This document shows positions 45,621 through 55,199 of a stretch of 64,000 nt of DNA, one piece after another (the first letter of the stretch is position 1; each line of letters opens with the position of its first letter). Both the position numbers and the translations under genes were made by a program. Origin of the DNA: Larix kaempferi (taxonomy: Eukaryota > Streptophyta > Pinopsida > Pinales > Pinaceae). The stretch is taken from positions 12,735,001 through 12,799,000 of the forward strand of contig BSBM01000307.1 in assembly GCA_027924585.1 (NCBI GenBank), in the 5' to 3' direction. The notes beneath the pieces are model-generated. The model was not told where the DNA came from, ran no database searches, and worked only from the letters and a program-made list of their open reading frames with translations.

Positions 45621-45824
45621 CGCTCTGTCATTAATCTTCATATTTAATGCAGTTCGACGAAGAAGTGTTACTGCAATATTTTAATATGAAAAATAGCTTA
45701 ATTGGATAATCACTGCGTCGTCCCATTTAGTGCTCTACGCTCTATCATTAATCTTCATATTTAATGCAGTTCGACGAAGAAGTGTTACCGCAATATTTTA
45801 ATATGTAAAATAACTTAATTTGAT
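45591..45824. repeat. Tandem duplication, 2 x 117 bp
   Basis: The copies start at 45591 and 45708 with 'aatcactg(a/c)gtcgtcccatt' and share 'gcagttcgacgaagaagtgt'. They are about 92-95 percent identical by eye. The first copy contains the right arm of the foldback. Confidence 0.92.
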
Positions 45825-45947
45825 AGCAAGATTTTAAAACTACGACCGAATCAAGTCAATCCACTAAGTGATGTCATTAATGGTTACATCATTCTCGTGA
45901 TGTCATATAACGCCCAATATCAAGAGGAACCAAAATCCCAGCTTTCC

Positions 45948-46176
45948 AATTAAGAATTGGGAGAGGAGGACGTGCAGAGCCAAAGGCTCGCACACACAAG
46001 GAATGGTATCAAACCAATTCAATTAACAAATGATAAATGATTACAATATATAGATAACAATACTAACTCTTAGATCCATGATATGTGGATCTCAAACCTA
46101 TGCATACCAAACATAGACAATACACCTCAACACACTCCCAAGCAATCTGCCTAGCATTTCTACATTATCTCTAACA
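45948..46176 (-). repeat. LTR type 1, left copy (3' LTR)
   Basis: On the minus strand it starts TGTTAGAGATAATG, right after the polypurine tract, and ends CCCAATTCTTAATT. It differs from the copy at 48191-48419 at about two positions, indicating very recent insertion. Confidence 0.9.
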
Positions 46177-46185
46177 TCCTCCCTT
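46177..46185 (-). other. Polypurine tract of the type 1 element
   Basis: AAGGGAGGA on the minus strand, directly preceding the 3' LTR start. Confidence 0.8.
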
Positions 46186-46266
46186 AATGTAGAAATGGAT
46201 CAAACTATGCCTGTAGTTCCAGGCTTACAAATCCAGGCTTACAAATCAGCAAAGCAATTTAACAAT

Positions 46267-46812
46267 TTAATCATCTATGTTTCCTAAGACCTCGAACTCT
46301 ACAATCCTCCACTTCATCTTCACTTTTCTTGATGTGAGATAGTATTTGTTTTTCTTTTTGCGTTTCTTGCTTGAGAATTTGAAGTCTTCAATGTTCATTA
46401 TGGAATTTGATTGAGCATCTGCTGTCCTGAATCTTCCTTGTGCTTCTGCAAATTCTGCGAACTTTTCACTGATAATTGTCCTCCATGCTCGGTTACAATC
46501 AGCTATGTGCAGTGTAGTGGAAATATGCAACAAAATCTCTTCAGCATCTGCAAACCGGATACATTCTGCATCATAAACATAGTCAACATTCTTTGGCTTT
46601 TCAAGCCAGTCTTCAAGAAAGTTCAGTTCTGCATCAAAATCAATTTGATTTGCTTCAGCTGCTGTAGCTCCAGCCAAAAAGTTATCAATCATCATTACAT
46701 CCAGCTGAATTAAAATTTTATCTTCATCAGAATCCTCATCATATAGAGGCTCAGATTCATATTGTACTTCAGACAGGCAGTTGGACAAGCCAGCAGCCAC
46801 AGCTATCTTCAT
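46267..46812 (-). CDS. 181-residue acidic/basic ORF of the type 1 element
   Basis: The only long ORF of the type 1 element, ending about 80 bp before the polypurine tract, where copia elements normally end RNase H. The first two thirds is acidic (E-P-L-Y-D-E-D-S-D-E-D; F-D-A-E-L-N-F-L-E-D-W-L-E). The end is very basic (S-S-K-K-R-K-K-K-N-K-Y-Y) and closes with V-E-F-E-V-L-G-N-I-D-D. No RNase H, RT, integrase or gag motif is visible and I do not recognise it. A captured host fragment or an element-specific accessory protein are both possible. The basic run could be a nuclear targeting or nucleic-acid-binding stretch (inference). Its intact frame fits the young age of the LTRs. Confidence 0.5.
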   Translation of the reverse strand: MKIAVAAGLSNCLSEVQYESEPLYDEDSDEDKILIQLDVMMIDNFLAGATAAEANQIDFDAELNFLEDWLEKPKNVDYVYDAECIRFADAEEILLHISTTLHIADCNRAWRTIISEKFAEFAEAQGRFRTADAQSNSIMNIEDFKFSSKKRKKKNKYYLTSRKVKMKWRIVEFEVLGNIDD

Positions 46813-48178
46813 ATTAATCCTTCCACAAGATCTACGCTATTGTTGGCAGTGTCTTCCAGATGTCGTGAAAAGCAATTCCTTGGTGGCAGCAGGATATACT
46901 TCTGCAATCAACAGGCTGACAGCCCTCTTTCGCTGGGCGTCTCTTAGTAATCCTTCAAAAGTGCGATATCTCTAGCACTAGCAGCAGTCTTTGACAACTT
47001 CTCAAAAGGATTCAATGTTTGACTCTCTCATTTGGACGTCACAGCACTCCTGCAAGCAACTAACAATGGTAGTGGTAGCAACACCGATAGGTGTGCTCCT
47101 TCCTTCTACCCAACGATCTCAGGGATACAACGATTTGGCAGCCAGCTCCTTCAGCTGTCCTCTGTAGCAATAAATTTCAGCGATATTGGTGTCAGCCAGC
47201 TCCTTCACACGGGAAGCCACACCATTCTAAGGCAGATTCCAGCGACAGTCTCCCTTGTGTGCAGACTTCCCTTCACCCAGCCACTTAACTCTAATTCACG
47301 TATGGCTACAGCAGATGCACGCTCACGAATTCAGTAATCAATGATTTGAAGCTTCCGTAGGCTCCACTTTCAGGTAGGAGTTCAAGTCGCGGCTCCTCTA
47401 CAACGTCGGCTGCTCGATCACAATACAGTACTGCCCTTGGATAGATAGCATCCACGTAGTAGTGGCGAGCAGGAAAATCGAGCACCCATGCGGTGATTTC
47501 ACACAGAGAGGCGTCTCTTCATTTTATAGCTGCATATCTCCTCTACAAAATCAGATTCTGGCTCTATCTTTTACACAACAACATATCCACAAAAGAAAGA
47601 AATTCCTCCGATGGCAATCTGATGGAGCAGCAATCTGTACTCACTGGTCGCGATCTGCACTCATTGGTCGCGATCTGCATCCGAGCTAATGGGCCGCGAT
47701 CTCCATGGGCTAACAGTTTCTTTCAATTGCAATTCCCTCTCTACAATGGATGGAGACAGCGATCAGCAATCCCAAAACCGCACTAGCCTGGGCAGCGATC
47801 TCTCCCACGGTGATCCTTCACGCTGTTTGTTTAGTTTTCACGGCTGCATACACTAGTCAGCAGACTTTTCTCATTGGACGCGTCTATCCTCATGCTCAAC
47901 TCGGTGAGGACAATTACTTTCGCCCGGCCTTCACTCAGGCATTCACGCTGCAGCTGAAATCGCTGATCTCCACATAGTCAGACAGGAAGAGGAGATACAC
48001 TCAACTCTACTCCACACACAGGCAGGCCAACAGGCTCTCAACACGCCACCAACACGGCTTTCACACAGCAGTCAGGTTCTCATACAGCCAGCCACAATGG
48101 GCATCTCAATCAGCAGGCCAACATGGGCTCCTTCACATTAACAGGCCACTATGGGCTCTTCACCACAGGCCACAATGA
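46813..48178 (-). other. Internal region of the type 1 element, no coding recognised
   Basis: This is much GC-richer than the surroundings, with many short ORFs on both strands and no recognisable domain. Near the primer site (48085-48185) a degenerate ~30-bp repeat occurs (GCCCAT..TGGCCTG on the minus strand), and a 22-bp repeat around 'ggtcgcgatctgca' lies at 47645-47685. 'tttgacaacttctc' (about 46990) is shared with internal 2 (49915, 49958), showing kinship of the two families. Confidence 0.6.
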
Positions 48179-48190
48179 GCTCTGATACCA
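48179..48190 (-). other. Primer binding site, type 1 element
   Basis: TGGTATCAGAGC on the minus strand, abutting the LTR at 48191. Confidence 0.9.
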
Positions 48191-48419
48191 AATTAAGAAT
48201 TGGGAGAGGAGGACGTGCAGAGCCAAAGGCTTGCACACACAAGGAATGGTATCAAACCAATTCAATTAACAAATGATAAATGATTACAATATATAGATAA
48301 CAATACTAACTCTTAGATCCATGATATGTGGATCTCAAACCTATGCATACCAAACATAGACAATACACCTCAACACACTCCCAAGCAATCTGCCTAGCAT
48401 TTCTACATTATCTCTAACC
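48191..48419 (-). repeat. LTR type 1, right copy (5' LTR)
   Basis: Nearly identical to 45948-46176. The outermost base differs (GG instead of TG at its minus-strand start), so its normal terminal dinucleotide is damaged and no target duplication lies here. Confidence 0.9.
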
Positions 48420-50491
48420 ATCTTGCACCTTGTACCTGCATATGATTATTGACGTCCATATGAAAAGAAATCCATCTACCGGACTACATGGGTGCTCAGC
48501 CGCTGTAACCGCCAGTTCTCTAGGAATCCTTTTCAGCTACGTGGTTCATCAATAGATTAAATTCTCCCTTAATCATAATTTGGTCTATCATACTCTGAGA
48601 TTCTTCCATATCAACTTTCCCCCCTGAATCGAAGACTTTCGCTTCTTCGACCTTCATCAAGTTCAGGCTACGAGTACACCTGTCACCCCCGTACTGCTCA
48701 TAGTGGTCTATTCCACAACTTGATAACACATCCACTCTATGAATAAGAGGGATAACTCAGTGCAATTACGCACCACAACAGGTATGCCTGAACGCTTGGG
48801 ACATGCCTTACAACAACATGGGGAAATCAAAAAATTCTGGGATGTCGGGTACAACGGATCATGCACCCCTTAGAATGATTTAGGTACTAAATGCTCATAA
48901 AAATTGCAAACCCATTACATATGCATCTCATCATTTCATTGATAACCAAGACAAATATAACCCCTTACACACCTTTAAGGAAACTCCACACACTTGACTA
49001 AGCAAGCATCCAACCAAAGAAAAAATACTTACCCACAGCAACAATCAACAACCTTCAAGGAAATGCTTGAATTACCTCCAGTAAATGACTTCACCTTTAG
49101 CTACTACTGCAACTAATTTACAGCATATCATGGCTAACAAGGAGGATCCTTTCAGGATCTGAAGCAGAGATGGCTTCACTCTTCCATACTGCATCCTCTA
49201 CCTTCTCCGTTCTCCGCAGTGGCTTCTCCTACACATACAGAGTGTCTGCTTCAGAGGGCGTATCTGCCAAGGTCCCAATGGAACCAAATTCACAGCATCT
49301 ACCAAGGTCCCAATGGAACCAAATTCACAGCATCTGCCAAGGTCCCAATGGAACCAAATTCACACCATCGATGAATAACATATCCTTCGTTCTCCCCTCC
49401 ACTGCGCTTCTTTAGGCCCACTACTTTGGGCAGTCAAAAGGAGTTTACAAGTTGAATTTCCCGGACAATCCACCATTGCAGTTTAATTACATGGGTACTG
49501 GACACCCAAAAACACGCAGCCTTTCAACGGCACGAGGCTCTAAGTGGTTCCATTCAACGCCACCATACAAGTGGTCCTCCAGGATACAAGTCTGGTCGGG
49601 CCAGAGTGCCATCCTCTACATCTGCACAGATACGATTTCTTCATAGTTGGGCAAGGGACAGGGAACTACAATTCACGCACTGACCCTAGAAAGTTAAATC
49701 TGGTGGATCCTCCCACAGACTGATCACACGGACTCCCTTACAGCCCAGCAGTGGCTCGATCTTTCACACAACGACTTCACGCGGCAACGCTCGTCCAACG
49801 GAGAGACATACACGGTCAGTAATAGAAAATGCAGATAAGTATTCAGAATTGTGATCTCCAGCAATTCAGAGACATGTCAAATTTAATATCTGAGATGGGA
49901 AAAAGCAACGATCTTTGACAACTTCTCCAAGGAGATAACACTCCTCCTCAACAATCTTTGACAACTTCTCTAAGGAGATAGAACTCCTCCTCTGCACATG
50001 GCAGTTTAGCAGCGGAAAAAAAAATTCACCAGCAGCGAGGCTCCCTCAACAGCAGCTCACACGCATCCTTCTCAGCCTCGAACCAGCAAAGGCAATGTCT
50101 CCAGGAACGCTCCACAGACTTTCCAAATCATTTCCAACGAATTCGCCTCCAGATGATCTCACAGATCTCCAAGTCGAAAGAAAAAAAAAATCGCATATCT
50201 CTACGCTGATAAGCTGAGGGATCTCCTCTTCAAGCTGGGCTGCGATCTCACCCCAACGCAGTTGATTTGCTGCCTCTCTATGTGGGATCCGTCTTGTAAG
50301 AGGAAAGCGGATTCAACCTCACGCTCAGCACACAGGAATAAAACACATCGATCCCAGCTCATCACGCACAGGCACATCCCTCAAACTGGAATTGCAGCGG
50401 CCCTGTCTCCTTCACGCGCTGTGCAAAAAATTGGAACCCCTCAGGATCGGGATCCTGGGCACTCCCGTGAGGGAGTTGGCCCAGGTCCTCA
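48420..50491 (-). other. Internal region of the type 2 element
   Basis: GC-richer DNA with no recognised domain. The minus ORF 48520-48735 (71 codons, acidic) sits at the position equivalent to the 181-residue ORF and may be its decayed counterpart. Local arrays are 3 x 35 bp ('ccaaggtcccaatggaacca', 49267-49371) and 2 x 43 bp ('tctttgacaacttctc(c/t)aa', 49912-49997). Confidence 0.6.
49267..49371. repeat. 3 x 35-bp tandem repeat
   Basis: Copies start at 49267, 49302 and 49337 with 'ccaaggtcccaatggaacca'. The period is not a multiple of three, arguing against a coding role for the ORF crossing it. Confidence 0.93.
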
Positions 50492-50503
50492 GCTCTGATA
50501 CCA
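50492..50503 (-). other. Primer binding site, type 2 element
   Basis: TGGTATCAGAGC on the minus strand, directly abutting LTR type 2. Confidence 0.9.
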
Positions 50504-50730
50504 AATTAACAAACACTATCAATTGAATTAATGAAAAATGAATACATGATTACAATACATGTGTGGCTCATTATATAGAGCTCACTAGTTGTTATAAGAT
50601 CTAACTTATTCCAATGATAGGAAAGTAGGTTGAGCAAATGTCTCAACCACACACACCAATCTAGGATCACACAACTCACGTGGATTGATTCTACTTCATA
50701 ATAGATAAGTAGGAATTATCTATTCCAACA
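50504..50730 (-). repeat. LTR type 2 (5' LTR)
   Basis: 227 bp. On the minus strand it starts TGTTGGAATAG and ends GTTTGTTAATT next to the primer site. It shares 'attaatga/attaacaa' and 'atgattacaata' blocks with type 1. No second copy is in the window. Confidence 0.8.
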
Positions 50731-51047
50731 TTTCCGTGGATTTTTTTAATCAATTTCAGTAAAAATTGCCTATGCAAATTGCAATTTTAGCAATTATGCA
50801 ATTTCAGCGACTAAATACTAGATTTTATAACTACCTATATTTTCGAAAATCGCCATTTGAACATTGCAAAATTGCAAACTACAATTTCTAACAGTTCCTG
50901 AAATTACCGAATTTTACCGGATTCCGGTGATCAGAAGCGATTTAGTTGTCTCTTATACTGCTCCTGATGATATTCCTTTCTTTTGCTTAATTACATCCCT
51001 TTCGGTCACATTGATTTAATGTCACCCATTTTATCAAAAAAACCTTC

Positions 51048-51115
51048 AAATTCGATCCTGTACGTAAAAGACTCTAAATATAAAAACTTGAAATTCGATC
51101 CTGTACGTAAAAGAC
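51048..51115 (+). promoter_or_regulatory. Duplicated promoter block of gene B
   Basis: 'aaattcgatcctgtacgtaa' followed by 'aagac' occurs twice, at 51048 and 51091 (43-bp period). Gene A has one copy (38822). It includes a TACGTA core, the type of palindrome bound by plant bZIP factors (inference). Confidence 0.6.
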
Positions 51116-51200
51116 AAAGACTTTAAATATGCGACCGAATTGAATTCAGATGCATCGTGATCTAGATAGGTTTCAACTCCAAGTTTGGAGTCGCTTGTTC

Positions 51201-51209
51201 CTATATAAC
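51201..51209 (+). promoter_or_regulatory. TATA box of gene B
   Basis: CTATATAAC in the same 'gttcctatataacggacgct' context as gene A. The 5-kb insertion ends 236 bp upstream. Confidence 0.75.
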
Positions 51210-51278
51210 GGACGCTAAGCCATTTTATTTCCCACGCAAACTAATTAGCAGTCCGAAGGAGCATACTGATCTGGTATT

Positions 51279-51582
51279 GTAAGTTGTATACATGGTTTTG
51301 GTATTACATTTATTGCATGAGTTGTATATATGGTTTTGGTGTTACAGTTATTTTGATTTGATCGTATTATATGGTTTGGTTTTGGTGTTACAGTTATTCT
51401 AATTTGATCATATTATATGGTTTTGCTGTTACGATTATTTTGATTTGATCATATTATATGGTTTTGCTGTTACGATTATTTTGATTTGATCATATTATAT
51501 GGTTTTGGTGTTACAGTTATTGAGGCTTTTACTGATTTGATCATATTATATGTATTCCCCTTGATGCAGTGCAGTTTAGCAG
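51279..51582 (+). other. Predicted 5'UTR intron of gene B
   Basis: The donor GTAAGT at 51279 and acceptor TTTAGCAG ending at 51582 match gene A's. It is twice as long (304 versus 147 bp) because of the internal array. Confidence 0.65.
51283..51550 (+). repeat. Intronic minisatellite of gene B, 38- to 41-bp units
   Basis: Two 38-bp units like those in gene A are followed by about four ~41-bp units that carry 'atatggttttgctgttacga' or 'atggttttggtgttacagtt' plus 'ttgatttgatcatatt'. Two adjacent units are identical, so expansion is recent. Confidence 0.9.
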
Positions 51583-51613
51583 ATTGATTGAGTTGAAGTG
51601 AAGGCAGTTTGAC

Positions 51614-51958
51614 ATGACGTTCGGACTTCTAGGTTCTCTTTTTGGCAACCGCTACTTTGGCAATCCTCAGCCACAGCCTAACCCTGGCAACTCTGGCAGT
51701 CCTCAATCGCAGCCACTGTTAGAGGGACAACCACCCGAGCAGGTCAACAAGCCCGACCAGACTTTCACCTACAAACCCAAGATCGACTACAACCCCAGGG
51801 CGGCCAATAGCATTACAGATCAACTGAATAGCAATACCGACAAGACCATAGGCAACCCCGGCAAGCAGACGAACAGCCCCATACATAAGTTCGACTATAG
51901 TCCCGACATCAAGTACAACCCCATGGCGGCCAATACTATGACCAACAGTGGCAAGTAG
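51614..51958 (+). CDS. Gene B: short paralogue of gene A, unknown function
   Basis: 114 residues, intact. Order: an N-terminal L-L-G-S-L-F-G-N module (like P-L-G-S-L-I-A-N of gene A, single copy), one Q-P-N-P-G-N-S-G-S-P-Q-S-Q-P unit, then the same C-terminal pair: F51-T-Y-K-P-K-I-D-Y-N-P-R-A-A-N and F93-D-Y-S-P-D-I-K-Y-N-P-M-A-A-N. The linker ends G-K-Q-T-N in both genes. No signal peptide, membrane segment or known domain is visible. Because substitutions between A and B keep the spaced F, P, I, Y, P, A and N positions, the C-terminal motif is probably the functional core (inference). The start follows the predicted acceptor by 31 bases. Gene B is likely closer to the ancestral form, with A expanded. 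Confidence 0.78.
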   Translation: MTFGLLGSLFGNRYFGNPQPQPNPGNSGSPQSQPLLEGQPPEQVNKPDQTFTYKPKIDYNPRAANSITDQLNSNTDKTIGNPGKQTNSPIHKFDYSPDIKYNPMAANTMTNSGK

Positions 51959-51973
51959 ACCAACTTATTGCAG

Positions 51974-52119
51974 GTAACGACAACTAGATCTATCAACTTA
52001 TAAAATTTCTTCTCAGCTTATAAGATCTCATGATTTTGCTTTCTATTGATCTGCACAAAGATGTGTCATGCATGACTTTCTTTTCTTTTAGGCTTAATTA
52101 CATTGTTTTTACATCGCAG
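51974..52119 (+). other. Predicted 3'UTR intron of gene B
   Basis: The donor GTAACG at 51974 lies 15 bases after the stop, the same distance as in gene A. The acceptor ATCGCAG ends at 52119 and is followed by GCAGGCAGG. Confidence 0.6.
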
Positions 52120-52290
52120 GCAGGCAGGAGAAAGATTAAATGCAGTCAAAGATTGTGTGTTCATGTTCGACGGACTGTCTGTTCGTATGGTGAACTACTG
52201 ATGGTTTGTTTAGAGCCAAATCATATATATATGAATAAGATAAGTGATGTATAACTATGACTATGTATTAATAAATCTCCTGCCTCTTTA
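52120..52290 (+). other. Predicted 3'UTR of gene B with AATAAA signal
   Basis: It shares 'gattgtgtgttcatgttcga' and 'tgatgtataactatga' with gene A. AATAAA lies at 52270-52275. It lacks the extra ~215 bp of gene A. Confidence 0.6.
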
Positions 52291-52690
52291 CCATGTTTTT
52301 AATGGTTTGGTTGTGGAAAATTAAAAAATGAAGCAGAATTTTCTAAACATCCTACAGCGAAACTTATTATATAACTGGATGTATATGTGAAGGAAAACTA
52401 AGCGGATGTATATGTGAAGGCAAACTTTTCAGATAAGTGGATGAGATTGTGTAGTTCTTTGATTTACTATTTCTTTTTAGTTTTGTAAAATGTTTATCTC
52501 TTAGCACATGATCAAAACTCTAAATTTGGAAGTCAATAGACAGGCAAGCTTTTCTGATAAGTGGATGAGATATGTGCAGCGCTTTCATTTACTATTTGTT
52601 ATTAATTTTGTAAAATGCACTATCTCATAGCGCATGATAAAAAATCTAAAGAGATCCAATTATACAAGTATAAGAAAACATTTTAATTGC

Positions 52691-53532
52691 TTTGTATCTT
52701 AGATATTTTATACAAGTGTGAAGTTTGGGCTTGTATTTATATAATTTTGTAAATCCATTATTAGATACTTAGAATATAAACATTTAATTCATGATTAAAT
52801 ACTTACAATATAAACATAAACTATGCCAGTTCGGTAAGGAAAAATTCTTTGTTTCTTTTTCTATTCTTAGTTGATCTGGTTCTTCATCCTTCTTTCCTTT
52901 TTTCAAATGCCAATAATCCTTCCTTGATTTCCCTGGTTTTCCAAAATTTTGTTTCTTCTTCTATTCTTAGTTGATCCGGTTCTTCATCATTCTTTCCTTT
53001 TTTTTCAAATGCCAGTAATCCTTCCTTGATATCCCTAGTTTTCCAAAATTTTAACACATCCCTTTTTAGCTTGTACCATTTAAACTTAGATCTGGACTGT
53101 GATATACTTTGTCAACCCCTTTCTCTAGATCGAACACTCATATATAGGGCTTCAGTAGTGAAGGGTTCGAGAGACTACTACCTAGGGAATATAAACCCTT
53201 TGATCTCCAAGTCCAATTGACGGTCAAAGTTGTTGAAGATTCGGTCATACTGGTTTACTTAATTTAATTTACACAAACTTTTCACCACTCTTTTCCCCTC
53301 ATAGTTATTCAAAATGTTCAATAATTCTAACAATATTTCCACTAACTCTTCTTTTATAAGATTTAGAAATGCATTGAAAACAACATATTTAGCCTTTTAT
53401 TGTGCCAACAAGGCAAAAAAAGGCAACTTGGTAGCTGCCCCAGCCGGTTGCTTGCCAGAAAAACCGAAATTGATCTCCGGAGATGTTCTTTTAGCCGGCT
53501 ACCTCCACTAACTTCCGAGCCCTTCCTTAGCA
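52691..53532. other. Intergenic DNA, no gene recognised
   Basis: A duplicated 'tcttagttgatc(t/c)ggttcttc' segment with 'tttcaaatgcca(a/g)taatcc' lies at 52866 and 52965 (about 99 bp apart). The + ORF 53314-53511 has no recognisable motif. Confidence 0.55.
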
Positions 53533-55179
53533 TGTTTATAATTCCTTATGAACTTTAATTTCACACAAGTATGGCTGGGAGCAATGTCTCCCTCATTTAA
53601 TTGCCTCGGTCTTCTTCCCCCATCTGGGGCCGAGGCCTGAAGTCACTAGTACCGGAGAAACCTGTCTCTTGTGGGTGGATACCTTCGGTCAGACACTATC
53701 CCAAACGGAGGCCTAGTATTAACCCACATTCGGCTTCGAGTGGACCAACATTCATTTTGAACGATCAGCAGGGCAGGGGAGCTATCCTCACTGTTGAGGT
53801 CCAGCCCAAACCAGGCGGTTAAGGAGGTCTGCCGAATCTTAAGCGGACTTTGACAAAACAGGGCAAAAACCGAAATATCTGGGGATACCTTCATACTCAA
53901 ATATTTGGGGATTCGAGAGACAAGCACAGAACAGATTGGTCCAGTTAGGGCTGAACAAAATACAGGGCCACCAGAACCTTCAGTGCTTTTCTACGTCGGT
54001 AGGACCTTCAGGTTTCTGCTAATTTTGGTGACAAGAAGCCGAACTTCTGTACCTGGATGGAATTCCTATCTCTTAGAACAACACCAAACCTTGAAACCTG
54101 CTGAAGACTGGCTCCTCATCGGCCTTCCTGGCATCGATATACATTGCCTACTTTGGCCCGCCTGGGACCGGAAACCCTTAGCCCAGACAGGCCTCGAAAA
54201 AATAAAAATGTCAACTTTACCCATCAAAGGCTATATATATAAACCGTGTTCACCTATCCTCCAGCCTTATTTGTGAGATGCCTATTGATCCCAACCTTTG
54301 ATTTCTCACTTGCTGATCTCCACTATCAGATCCAACCTCCACTTTAACTACTGATTTGACAACCCCTATCTGTCAGTCGTCAGATCATTCTTCCTGCACT
54401 GATCTGTACCATTCATTTGGCACCCCTTGTCTGTGAAAACAGTGTCGCATACACCTAAGTGGTTTCCAAAACCACCTTTCCATTGTGCGATAGGCCCCTG
54501 TGTTGACATTTGTCGAATGGGTCCCATCTGTCGCAACCACTCCTTCCTCTATCCGGCATGCGACTTACTGATGCGACGATCACCAAGGACCATTGATCCT
54601 CCCAAGACCAATCTACATCGTTCACTCTATCACATTGCACTCACCATGGTGGGACCCTTAACCTCGACTGTAGGATATTACTCTGCCTCCCAGATTCATC
54701 CACATGGCCGGAGATCTACCTTTATGCTTTGGCGGTATTGCATGCTTATCGAACCGATACTGCTTACCACCTATCATCCTCGCGACATCTCCTCCAGCTG
54801 CCACCTGTTTGGTGGCCTTCACCATCGCAACCGTTATTATGACTATTCACCACGCACCTCATCCATGCGATCATCAACGAGGGCCGTTGATCTCCCTTGA
54901 GCACCCATCCTATGGTGGAAACCGGCGCGATGGTTACCCTTTATATTATTTCCTTCGGACTATGGAATTAGGATCATTTGGGTCATTTTGGTTGCATTTT
55001 AATGCTTCCTTCCCAATATTTTCTCTTTTCCTTGCATATTTAACACCCCCTTTTCATTTTTCTTGTATCTTTAGCACCTGGTTATGGAAAACAAGGGTAA
55101 TCCCTGGTTTTCATCAAGAATTTTAGGACTATCCCTTCATCTCGCTCCATATCCATGCTATAAAAATTAGGTGCTAACA
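53533..55179 (+). repeat. Gypsy LTR copy 1
   Basis: TG...CA ends. A strong TATA-like 'ggctatatatataaacc' is at about 54229. It is about 90 percent identical to copy 2 by eye. ORFs inside (54427-54900 and others) are repeated in copy 2 and are not convincing genes. Confidence 0.8.
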
Positions 55180-55199
55180 ATTGGCTCCAATTGGGGATG
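55180..55199 (+). other. Candidate primer site, + orientation
   Basis: ATTGGCTCCAATTGGGGAT resembles the gypsy A-T-T-G-G-C-G-C-C ... G-G-G-G-A primer type with several differences. Confidence 0.5.

Larger units (their letters stand above)
45943..50735 (-). mobile_element. Composite copia-type LTR element, three LTRs, TSD TTTCC
   Basis: Read on the minus strand: LTR type 2 (50730-50504), primer site (50503-50492), internal 2 (to 48420), LTR type 1 (48419-48191), primer site (48190-48179), internal 1, polypurine tract (46185-46177), LTR type 1 (46176-45948). The two type 1 LTRs are nearly identical (229 bp). Type 2 (227 bp) is related but diverged. The exact pentamer TTTCC directly flanks the outer ends, so the whole 4.8 kb behaves as one integration, or results from recombination between a type 2 element and a nested type 1 element. 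The internal regions lack recognisable integrase or RT, so the element is non-autonomous. Confidence 0.72.
45898..50969. mobile_element. Nested insertion in the gene B upstream region, flanked by TGATG
   Basis: Compared with gene A's upstream region (37765-37800), gene B's is split by 45903-50964 (5,062 bp). The pentamer TGATG is on both sides (45898-45902, 50965-50969). The insertion consists of 40 bp, then TTTCC (45943-45947), the composite LTR element (45948-50730), TTTCC again (50731-50735), and 229 bp more. Removing the composite leaves an older insert of about 274 bp flanked by TGATG. Gene A has TGATGTGAT here, so the exact ancestral site is uncertain by a few bases. Confidence 0.75.
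44940..52690 (+). repeat. Tandem unit 3 carrying gene B, with 5-kb insertion
   Basis: It shares 'gattttcaaatttgtgaaat' (45013), the 'cccatgatcccc(g)caaataaa' blocks (45190-45370), the region 'gaccgaatcaagt' ... 'cattctcgtgatg' (45843-45902) and everything from 'atattcctttcttttgctta' (50970) to about 52650 with unit 2. The array is interrupted by 45903-50964. Confidence 0.8.

Noticed and set aside
47032-47977. Several + ORFs of 60-100 codons in the GC-rich internal region
   Set aside because: They are on the strand opposite to the element's signals, lack motifs, overlap each other in different frames, and some cross short repeats.
54427-54900. 157-codon + ORF, with a homologous 147-codon ORF at 60506-60949
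   Set aside because: Both lie inside the two copies of the same LTR; their similarity is that of the LTR DNA. No motif is recognisable and codon choice looks unconstrained.
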